This document shows positions 23,708 through 28,963 of a stretch of 28,963 nt of DNA, one piece after another. Under the pieces are notes generated by a model that was not told where the DNA came from, made no database searches, and worked only from the letters and a program-made list of their open reading frames with translations. Source of the stretch: JAIPJO01 sp035269015 (GTDB taxonomy: Bacteria > Patescibacteriota > Patescibacteriia > Patescibacteriales > UBA12465); contig DATFJU010000006.1 of NCBI GenBank assembly GCA_035269015.1, positions 1 to 28,963 on the forward strand, read 5' to 3'. Both the position numbers and the translations under genes were made by a program. Each line of letters opens with the position of its first letter. Position 1 is the stretch's first letter.

Positions 23708-24751
23708 TTACTCTACACTAGGTTCATCACTTTCTTGATAATTAACTCCCTCTAACATTTCTTCTACTTCAATTAATTTCTCTGAAATTTCTGGATATCT
23801 AGCTTCTTCATATAATATTTGAGCATCATCTAAAGCTTTGATAATAGCTTCATTAACATCTCCATCTTCTTCATTAACTTCATCAGTAATAGACTGTAAT
23901 TGATTTAAAGTTGAAGAAGCATTCTCTTTTTCAGTATTAGTACTTTCTTCTGGACTGTCTACACTTTCAGTTCTAGCCTCTTCAGTGCTAGTAGCTGAAT
24001 CTGTTTCAGTAGTGTCAAGATTATCAACAGTCTCTGTGTTATTATCATCACTACCACTATCTTTAACATTAATCTCTAGACCTTGATTATCTTTTTTACT
24101 ATCAGCACTAAAAATAACTCCTTCATCATCTGCTTCACCGCTATCAGCGCTAAAATCTTCAGAGCCTAAATCAGAACTATTATTTAAAATATTAGTTTCA
24201 TTATTTCTATTTTCATTATAGTTAGTATTAGAAGTATTTCTTTCTCTTTCATTAATACTATTAATACTGGCTCTAGCTGAGTCAATTTCCTTATTAAAGT
24301 TATCACTTAAATTAGCAATCTTATCTTGACTACCTTCTTGAGAATGAAACTCAGGATCATTCATTAAGTTAGTAATATCTTTAGCATGGTTAATTGCAAA
24401 CTGAGCTGAAAGCTTATCTCTGTTTTCTTTATTAAAAGTCATATTCACCTGAGCCTTTTCACTTATAATTCTAGCAATATATAATGAGTCATTAGGTTTA
24501 GCATCAGATAGAAGTGGATTAAAGAAAGCTACGCCAGTAATTAGTATTAAAACAAAAGCTGCTAGAGCAAAAGCTGGTTGAGAAGAAACTTTAGCAAAGT
24601 CCTTTACCCACATCATCACATTAGAAAATACTCCACTCTTTGCACCCTCACTAATATGAGTACGCAAAAACTCCTGACTGTCAGTCTTCCACTGCTTATC
24701 AGGTTTAATATCTTGTAATTTATTTAATTGTGAGAGCAATTGTTTTTTCAT
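23708..24751 (-). CDS. DUF5667-type membrane regulator (putative anti-sigma factor)
   Basis: A 347-residue protein. The first 50 residues are a charged cytoplasmic helix region, one membrane segment lies near 57-76 (QPAFALAAFVLILITGVAFF), and directly after it (about 83-135) comes the DUF5667-like segment: AKPNDSLYIARIISEKAQVN, FNKENRDKLSAQFAINHAKD. Residues 150-285 are low-complexity, rich in Asn, Ser, Asp, Glu and Thr, a likely flexible outer segment. A helical Glu-rich tail (DVNEAIIKALDDAQILYEEA) ends it. Genes of this build often follow an ECF sigma factor in these lineages, so control of that sigma factor is inferred. The gap to the sigma factor gene is 54 bp. Confidence 0.75.
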   Translation of the reverse strand: MKKQLLSQLNKLQDIKPDKQWKTDSQEFLRTHISEGAKSGVFSNVMMWVKDFAKVSSQPAFALAAFVLILITGVAFFNPLLSDAKPNDSLYIARIISEKAQVNMTFNKENRDKLSAQFAINHAKDITNLMNDPEFHSQEGSQDKIANLSDNFNKEIDSARASINSINERERNTSNTNYNENRNNETNILNNSSDLGSEDFSADSGEADDEGVIFSADSKKDNQGLEINVKDSGSDDNNTETVDNLDTTETDSATSTEEARTESVDSPEESTNTEKENASSTLNQLQSITDEVNEEDGDVNEAIIKALDDAQILYEEARYPEISEKLIEVEEMLEGVNYQESDEPSVE

Positions 24752-24805
24752 AGGGTAAAATTAGCTTTCACTATAGTATTCGTAATTGAAATCAATTTGT
24801 TACAC

Positions 24806-25384
24806 CTATTCCTTATCTTCCCTATCCTTTCTATCTTCCTCCTCTAGTGCCTTAGTAGCTCTATGAAGCAATACTCTTAAAGAGCCCTTGCTTTTAGATA
24901 GAGCTTGTGAGACTTCATCCCAGCTAAGTTCATTAATATGTTTAAGAATAATCACCTCTTTATACTCTTCTTTTAAATTATTTAAAAGCTTTAAAATTCT
25001 CTCATAGTCATGCTTAATCTCTGTTAAAGTTTGCGGGTCTTGTTTAATATCTTTAAGATCTGTGTTCTCTAAACTTTCTAAAGAACTGGTAGTCTTTTTA
25101 GAGCGGTAATAATCCACTATGGTGTTTCTAGCTATTTTATAGAACAAGGCCTTTAAGTTCTTAGACTTATCTACCTTATTTAAGATAATATAATCCCAGG
25201 CCTTTAAGAAGACATCACTAGCAATATCCTGAGCCTCTTCTCTATGGCCAACTTTGAAATAGATAAAGCGATAGATATCATCTACATATAAGCTGTGTAT
25301 TTCAATAAAGGCCTGCTTATCTTTTCTAAGCGACCTAGAGCTCAGATTATTTTCTTTAAATTTTCTTAGCAGATTACTGCTCAT
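24806..25384 (-). CDS. ECF-type RNA polymerase sigma factor
   Basis: A 192-residue protein. Region 2 is at about residues 25-95 (YRFIYFKVGHREEAQDIASD with VFLKAWDYI, the core-binding and -10 recognition helix, then FYKIARNTIVDYYRS). Region 4 is at about 130-180 (LKEEYKEVIILKHINELSWD, the -35 helix-turn-helix EVSQALSKSKGSLRVLLHRA). No region 1 or 3 is present, as expected for ECF factors. It heads a - strand series with the DUF5667-type regulator and the methyltransferase. Its promoter region contains the inverted repeat CAGGT-ATATC-ACCTG (25426-25440), which may be an autoregulatory site. Confidence 0.92.
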   Translation of the reverse strand: MSSNLLRKFKENNLSSRSLRKDKQAFIEIHSLYVDDIYRFIYFKVGHREEAQDIASDVFLKAWDYIILNKVDKSKNLKALFYKIARNTIVDYYRSKKTTSSLESLENTDLKDIKQDPQTLTEIKHDYERILKLLNNLKEEYKEVIILKHINELSWDEVSQALSKSKGSLRVLLHRATKALEEEDRKDREDKE

Positions 25385-25763
25385 TATATTAAAATTATAT
25401 AATTATTTTTATACTCAAACAGAGACAGGTATATCACCTGCCATATTTGTACAATATAACAATTATCCTCTAAAAAATCAATACGGGTACAAAATGAAAT
25501 GGTAACAAATAAACTAAAGATATTTGCTGAAATAATATAAAATAAATTAGAAATATATAGAAAAATATTATGAGTATCAAACCAAAAAAAACAGACAAGT
25601 GTGTGACATAAAATTATAATAAAATCTATATTAAATTCTTATTAAGTATTTATTAAGTTTATATTAGAAACACTAGATCCCAAAACTAAAAAAAGAAAAT
25701 ATAAAGATAATCACTGTTTAGCTCTTGATTTATTTATAAAAATGTGCAAGCATTAAATTATAG
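25385..25763. other. Intergenic region, divergent, no gene seen
   Basis: This is an AT-rich region between the sigma factor start and the palindrome array. Visible elements are the inverted repeat CAGGT-N5-ACCTG at 25426-25440 and the direct repeat TTATTAAGT at 25639-25647 and 25650-25658 (11-bp period). Several TATAAT-like boxes occur (for example near 25616) without matching -35 boxes. No open frame is credible. Confidence 0.5.
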
Positions 25764-25793
25764 ACTTTAGTCCAGAGTTTCCTGGACTAAAGT
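25764..25793. repeat. Palindrome 1 of the triple array
   Basis: ACTTTAGTCCAG and CTGGACTAAAGT form a perfect 12-bp inverted repeat around AGTTTC. It is identical over all 30 bases to the element at 25855-25884. The centre is near 25778.5. Confidence 0.9.
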
Positions 25794-25809
25794 ACCCTTA
25801 AAAGCAAAT

Positions 25810-25839
25810 AGTTCTGTCCAGACTTTTCTAGACTAAAAT
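25810..25839. repeat. Palindrome 2 of the triple array, degenerate
   Basis: TCTGTCCAG-ACTTTT-CTAGACTAAAA is an imperfect copy of the flanking palindromes, with the same GTCCAG and GACTAAA parts but a weakened stem. Its centre, near 25824.5, is 46 bp from palindrome 1 and 45 bp from palindrome 3. Confidence 0.8.
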
Positions 25840-25854
25840 TGTGCTAAAAAGTGC

Positions 25855-25884
25855 ACTTTAGTCCAGAGTTTCCTGGACTAAAGT
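25855..25884. repeat. Palindrome 3 of the triple array
   Basis: A perfect 12-bp inverted repeat identical to palindrome 1. It ends six bases before the ATG of the HTH gene. As RNA its hairpin would cover the ribosome-binding zone; as DNA it would be an operator for the adjacent HTH protein. Confidence 0.9.
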
Positions 25885-25890
25885 CCACAA

Positions 25891-26223
25891 ATGGTACGTA
25901 GAAAAATACAAGAAAAACTAATAAAATACCCTATCTGGCTACTTATATCAGAAGCAGCTAAACTTGCTGGTGTAAGCAATAAAACTATTAGAAGAGCTGT
26001 TAAAGAAACAGATGGGCTTAGCTTCCGTATAATTAACGGTAGATACTATGTAGAGCTACTTTCAGTAATAGAATATCTTGAGAAAAGCGTTAAACTTAAA
26101 AACAGATTAAACATCTTTGGCCTTGGTCAATATGTTAAAGAATATAATAGAAAAAAAGCGGAGGTAAAAGAACAAAACGAAGAAGGAAATATAGAAAATA
26201 ATAAAGAAGAAAAAAACAAATAA
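25891..26223 (+). CDS. Small helix-turn-helix DNA-binding protein
   Basis: A 110-residue protein. Residues 17-60 have a MerR/excisionase-like helix-turn-helix: LLISEAAKLAGVSNKTIRRA, then a wing FRIINGRYYVELLSVIEYL. The last 40 residues are charged (KKAEVKEQNEEGNIENNKEE) and probably disordered. The three palindromes immediately upstream suggest that it binds them and regulates itself. Its ATG has no Shine-Dalgarno site, and the third palindrome ends six bases before it. A terminator follows after 34 bases. Its other targets and its origin (for example a plasmid or phage remnant) cannot be told. Confidence 0.78.
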   Translation: MVRRKIQEKLIKYPIWLLISEAAKLAGVSNKTIRRAVKETDGLSFRIINGRYYVELLSVIEYLEKSVKLKNRLNIFGLGQYVKEYNRKKAEVKEQNEEGNIENNKEEKNK

Positions 26224-26257
26224 TAAAAACTTAATTACAATTTGATTAAATATTGAT

Positions 26258-26282
26258 AACTAGCCAGAGCTAGTTTTTTTTA
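26258..26282 (+). terminator. Terminator of the HTH gene
   Basis: AACTAGC (26258-26264) pairs with GCTAGTT (26269-26275) around CAGA and runs into about eight T, a compact Rho-independent terminator. Confidence 0.85.
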
Positions 26283-26335
26283 TGACAAACTTAAAATACC
26301 TTAATAATTATTTAATAAGCTCTTAATATTTTTTA

Positions 26336-26368
26336 AATAAAAAAGCCCTTGTGTTTTTCACAAAGGCT
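26336..26368 (-). terminator. Terminator of the small membrane protein gene
   Basis: On the - strand AGCCTTTGTG (26359-26368) pairs with CACAAGGGCT (26344-26353) with one G-U pair, followed by a T run (A run 26338-26343 on the + strand). The G-U pair is a mismatch on the + strand, so the - strand reading is favoured. Confidence 0.75.
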
Positions 26369-26375
26369 AAGATTT

Positions 26376-26606
26376 TTAATAAGCTTTATTTAAATATGTT
26401 GAGATAAAGAAAAAAACTGAGCTGATTATAAACCAAACAACTGTAATAATATACGCCTCAGCAAAAGCAAAAGCAATAGCTGTTAAGAGAGTTATTTCTC
26501 CAATCATGAGAAAAAACCACTTGTTAGGTTTTTTTCTAATACTTAAAAAAATAAGTACAACACTTATTATTAATAGTACTATTATAAACACATTTAATCC
26601 TTCCAT
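26376..26606 (-). CDS. Small membrane protein
   Basis: A 76-residue protein that is nearly all hydrophobic. Three membrane segments are likely: about 5-22 (NVFIIVLLIISVVLIFL), 29-48 (KWFFLMIGEITLLTAIAFAF) and 51-70 (AYIITVVWFIISSVFFFI). The loops hold RKKPNK, a positive-inside segment between segments 1 and 2. I recognise no family. It has its own terminator and is a single-gene unit. The ATG at 26606 has no Shine-Dalgarno site. It is small but clearly a real gene because of the matched terminator and the steady hydrophobic pattern. Confidence 0.65.
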   Translation of the reverse strand: MEGLNVFIIVLLIISVVLIFLSIRKKPNKWFFLMIGEITLLTAIAFAFAEAYIITVVWFIISSVFFFISTYLNKAY

Positions 26607-26836
26607 GATATTTTGTTTTTAAAGTTCTAATTAGCAATATTACCAATAAACTATTATAACAAAGATACTAATATATGTCAAGATTAATTTAAGCTTTATA
26701 TAGAACAAAAAATTCATATATTCTTAATATTTTTTTAAAATAAAAAAATCTAAATAAAACTACCTTCACCTTGATAAATAATACATTATTTGCTATATTA
26801 ACATGACTTGGTTATTTAAAAATAAATAATAAAAAT

Positions 26837-26842
26837 AGGAGG
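26837..26842 (+). promoter_or_regulatory. Strong Shine-Dalgarno site AGGAGG in front of an ATA codon
   Basis: AGGAGG, the strongest ribosome site in the window, is followed after seven bases by ATA at 26850, in frame with the downstream gene. It supports a non-canonical AUA (or nearby AUC at 26847) start rather than the TTG at 26886. Confidence 0.75.
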
Positions 26843-26849
26843 TTTTATC

Positions 26850-27293
26850 ATAAACATAATAATAAAAGAAAGCAAAAAGATCAGATTGATCATTGATTAC
26901 TCCCGCACTATACAGGAAATGATCAATGCCGGTAATTATGATTGGGCAAATAGTGAGATTATAAGAAACAACTTTTCATTACCAACTGAACTCAGTGGTA
27001 AAAAAGTATCTGTACCCACTAAGCTGTTTTATTTCAAATATAGCATGGACAGTCTTAATGTCATTAATGAAATGAATGAAGCTGGCCACCGTCCTGCTAC
27101 TTTAGCAGAACTTTTAGCTTTAGGAGAAATTCAACCTGAATTGCAAAAACAATTTCAAATTATCGCTCTCAATTCTATCACCTCTCACCTTGTACCTGTT
27201 CTCAGTTTTTATAACAGTGAGCGTATAATAAATCTAGGTTGGTTTGGCAATGGCTGGCAAAAAAAATCTCGTTTTCTTGGTGTTTGTAAGTAG
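26850..27293 (+). CDS. RPAT/WFG small protein, C-type-lectin-like, probable ATA start
   Basis: About 148 residues if it starts at ATA 26850 (N-terminus NIIIKESKKIRLIIDYSRTI); 135 residues if it starts at TTG 26886. The body has GNYDWANSEIIRNNFSLP, then AGHRPATLAELLALGE, QKQFQIIALNS and a C-terminus INLGWFGNGWQKKSRFLGVC. The R-PAT-EL and G-W-F-G-W---F patterns match, from memory, a small hypothetical family repeated in many Patescibacteria genomes. The RPAT and W-F-G-W-F ends resemble FGE/C-type-lectin folds. The function is unknown. It is preceded by a strong AGGAGG and followed by a terminator, so it is likely well expressed. Confidence 0.75.
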   Translation: MNIIIKESKKIRLIIDYSRTIQEMINAGNYDWANSEIIRNNFSLPTELSGKKVSVPTKLFYFKYSMDSLNVINEMNEAGHRPATLAELLALGEIQPELQKQFQIIALNSITSHLVPVLSFYNSERIINLGWFGNGWQKKSRFLGVCK

Positions 27294-27330
27294 CTCAAAA
27301 AATCTTATAATCAAACTCCTATAAACACTT

Positions 27331-27388
27331 GGACAAGAAGTCCATTAAAAACAACAAATCCCGTTTTAAAAATAAACGGGATTTTTTT
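27331..27388 (+). terminator. Terminator of the RPAT/WFG gene
   Basis: AAATCCCGTTT (27356-27366) pairs perfectly with AAACGGGATTT (27374-27384), then T7. A small hairpin GGAC-AAGAA-GTCC (27331-27343) lies just before it. Confidence 0.88.
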
Positions 27389-27415
27389 ATTTAGCTCATC
27401 ACATAAAGATAACTC

Positions 27416-27447
27416 AAAAAAAATAAGCCGCTTTGTTTGCGACTTAT
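27416..27447 (-). terminator. Terminator of the 27456-28271 gene
   Basis: On the - strand ATAAGTCGC (27439-27447) pairs with GCGGCTTAT (27423-27431) with one G-U pair around AAACAAA, followed by a run of T (A run 27416-27423 on the + strand). Confidence 0.8.
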
Positions 27448-27455
27448 ATGATTTT

Positions 27456-28271
27456 TTATGGTAGCTTTATTGCTATTTTTCTTTCTGGAGTTTTTATATA
27501 CTCCTTACCGGATTGCAACTTAACATAGCTACTGTTTTGAGGTAAATCCATGATAATTACATAGCCCATAGTCAAATGCTTCTGAGCCTCATCATATGGA
27601 ATATTATCCCAACTAAAACGTGGAACGTCAAAACGACCTAAGAGCTTAATATTTTCTCGCTTAGCAAACTTTACCCAAAAGTCAATATTATCGTATAATG
27701 TGCAAGGATAAAAATTATTCTTAAACTCAACAGATCGTAGAACTTTGCTTGACTTATTCTTTTGATATTCACTGTATTTCTTGGAAAATACAAGATTTAA
27801 GTCTGTTTCATTTAAGATCTTAGCAAAACTCTCTAAAAGGTAATAATGGTTTTTACCATTGTATTTAACGATAAAACCGGTTTCATAACCGTTTAAATTA
27901 ACCTTAAATTTTTTGTCCTTGCTTTCATTAAGAAGAGTTAGTTTGTCTTCAGCTGTAAACAAGATTAATCTAAGGTCTGCTGACTTCACGTTGTCGGCCC
28001 AAGATAAATTAAATTTGTCAGCTAATTTAGGCACTACCTTTAATACTTTTAAAGGAAAATTGTTAAGCTGGAGGTTCTCCTGAGCTTGTTCATTGTTTTC
28101 CGATTGTCTAATGGTTTCAACCTGATCTTTTATGTTCTGTGACCAAGTTACCGAACTAGGCGCTTCTTGAATATTATATGTCTTTTTACACGAATACATC
28201 AAGATTACTAAAAAAGTAATGGCACTGACTAATAAAACAACTCTCAATCCGTTTTTCTTTAATTTTTTCAT
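27456..28271 (-). CDS. Secreted or membrane-anchored protein of unknown function
   Basis: A 271-residue protein. The N-terminus is basic (MKKLKKNGLR), then a hydrophobic core to residue 26 and Cys28 (LMYSCKK). The cysteine position is that of a lipobox, but Met-Tyr-Ser before it is a weak match, so a plain signal anchor is possible. The rest is soluble and mixed alpha/beta: a helical stretch near 50-70 (QENLQLNNFPLKVLKVVPKL), then FIVKYNGKNHYYLLESFAKI, and a C-terminal beta part (YVKLQSGKEYIKTPERKIAI). No catalytic motif is recognised. The gene has a good Shine-Dalgarno AAGGAG (28278-28283) six bases before the ATG, unusual in this window. Confidence 0.7.
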   Translation of the reverse strand: MKKLKKNGLRVVLLVSAITFLVILMYSCKKTYNIQEAPSSVTWSQNIKDQVETIRQSENNEQAQENLQLNNFPLKVLKVVPKLADKFNLSWADNVKSADLRLILFTAEDKLTLLNESKDKKFKVNLNGYETGFIVKYNGKNHYYLLESFAKILNETDLNLVFSKKYSEYQKNKSSKVLRSVEFKNNFYPCTLYDNIDFWVKFAKRENIKLLGRFDVPRFSWDNIPYDEAQKHLTMGYVIIMDLPQNSSYVKLQSGKEYIKTPERKIAIKLP

Positions 28272-28359
28272 GATTAACTCCTTTTTTTTGATTTATACTA
28301 TTATTGAATTGTAAATAACAATTAGATTAATATAACAATATATTAATATAAAGTCAATA

Positions 28360-28390
28360 ACAAAAGACCCCCATTATGGAGGTCTTTTGT
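28360..28390 (-). terminator. Hairpin after the HU gene
   Basis: ACAAAAGACCTCCA (- strand) pairs with TGGGGGTCTTTTGT around a three-base loop, 14 pairs with one G-U that is a mismatch on the + strand. The T run after the stem is short. It lies 22 bases beyond the HU stop and before the start of the 28271 gene. Confidence 0.65.
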
Positions 28391-28411
28391 TTATAAAGTA
28401 ATTAGCAACTA

Positions 28412-28696
28412 TTAAGCCACTGAATCTTTAGCTGCTTTTGAAAGTCTAAATTTAACAACAGTTTTAGCAGGAATCTTAATTTCTTCACCAGTCATTGGGT
28501 TACGTCCCATTCTGGCTTTTCTGTTAACTTTAACTAATTTACCAAAACCTGGTAAAACGAATTCTCCATTCTTTTTTACTTCAGCATAAGCTAAATCTGC
28601 TAAAGTGTCTAAAACGTTAGTAACGTCTTTTTTACTCAACTCAGTCTTTTCTGCTAAAGCAGCTAAGATTTGAGATTTGGTCATTTTGTTTGCCAT
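28412..28696 (-). CDS. HU-family DNA-binding protein
   Basis: A 94-residue protein, the normal HU/IHF length. The helical base is MTKSQILAALAEKTELSKKDV (residues 5-25) and AEVKKNGEFVLPGFGKLVKV (39-58) follows. The DNA-grasping arm has RKARMGRNPMTGEEIKIPAK, with the conserved R-N-P-TG at the arm tip; Pro is the intercalating residue. The end VVKFRLSKAAKDSV packs back on the dimer. It compacts and bends DNA as a homodimer in the nucleoid. It is preceded by 267 bases without a gene in this window. No Shine-Dalgarno site is seen before the ATG. Confidence 0.95.
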   Translation of the reverse strand: MANKMTKSQILAALAEKTELSKKDVTNVLDTLADLAYAEVKKNGEFVLPGFGKLVKVNRKARMGRNPMTGEEIKIPAKTVVKFRLSKAAKDSVA

Positions 28697-28857
28697 ATCT
28701 TTTTTTTAAAATTAACCACTACCTAATGATAGGGATAAATAAATAAATTAAAGGTCAAATACCTATTGTTATTATATACTAATTTTTAAAAAAAGCCAAG
28801 GTTTTATGCCTTAATGCTACCTAGGCTCTATAATAGAATGTGTGGGAAATAATACAA

Positions 28858-28924
28858 AAAGGTGGCATAATTATTAGAGAAATTAAATAATTCACATCTA
28901 ATCTCTAATATTATGTCCACCTTT
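28858..28924. repeat. Long imperfect inverted repeat at the right edge
   Basis: AAAGGTGGCATAATTATTAG and on to 28880 pairs with the mirror at 28902-28924 over about 22 positions with one bulge on each side, around a 21-base loop. A TATAAT lies just before it at 28829-28834. It may be a terminator-like RNA hairpin, a mobile-element end or a small RNA. The window ends 39 bases later, so it cannot be classified. Confidence 0.6.
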
Positions 28925-28963
28925 ACCCATAATTCTATGGCATCCATGTTAAATTTGCAAGGG

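Noticed and set aside
25764..25884. CRISPR array
   Set aside because: There are only three units, the middle one is degenerate, spacers are about 15 bp and no cas gene is near; the units are palindromes beside an HTH gene.

Overview
The window looks like a chromosomal piece of a low-GC member of the Candidate Phyla Radiation (Patescibacteria), most likely a Parcubacteria-type lineage. This rests on recalled family patterns, not on a search: an ECF sigma factor paired with a DUF5667-type membrane regulator, a giant secreted protein opening with three aromatic 'VYYV-G-R' repeats, a small RPAT/WFG protein of a type common in such genomes, a very AT-rich sequence, and mostly no Shine-Dalgarno sites. 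TGA is used as a stop.

Region 1 (1-8933) is a surface-polysaccharide locus. On the + strand it holds the 3' end of an ABC exporter, a polysaccharide pyruvyl transferase-like protein, an Fe-S F420-dehydrogenase-beta-like protein, three related GT2 glycosyltransferases (two of them broken by frameshifts) and two GT-B glycosyltransferases. A convergent GT4 gene follows on the - strand. Region 2 (8953-18577) is bounded by two paralogous Cys-rich membrane proteins on the - strand. Between them lie a cytidylate-kinase-like P-loop gene, a radical SAM / DegT aminotransferase / Nudix operon with a good promoter, a GreA-like factor plus a small partner sharing its N-terminal motif, a type IV toxin-antitoxin pair (AbiEi/AbiEii) with a consensus promoter and a palindromic operator over its start codon, and an O-antigen ligase/polymerase-type protein with a TPR tail. 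Each membrane-protein paralogue lies just upstream of a glycan gene.

Region 3 (18578-25384) is a cell-envelope block on the - strand: ECF sigma factor, DUF5667-type membrane regulator, SAM methyltransferase, a roughly 400-nt intergenic region with five consecutive hairpins, and a 1148-residue secreted S-layer-like protein. G-U pairs show that the hairpins fold better as - strand RNA, so they probably form the leader of the S-layer-like gene. Region 4 (25385-28963) carries three evenly spaced palindromes in front of a small helix-turn-helix gene, a small membrane protein, the RPAT/WFG protein with a strong ribosome site in front of an ATA codon, a membrane-anchored or lipoprotein gene, an HU protein, and a long imperfect inverted repeat near the edge.

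The best candidates for undescribed biology are the structured leader of the S-layer-like gene, the triple-palindrome/HTH unit, the radical SAM-aminotransferase-Nudix operon, the N-terminal motif shared by the GreA-like protein and its neighbour, and the operator/leaderless promoter of the AbiE pair.
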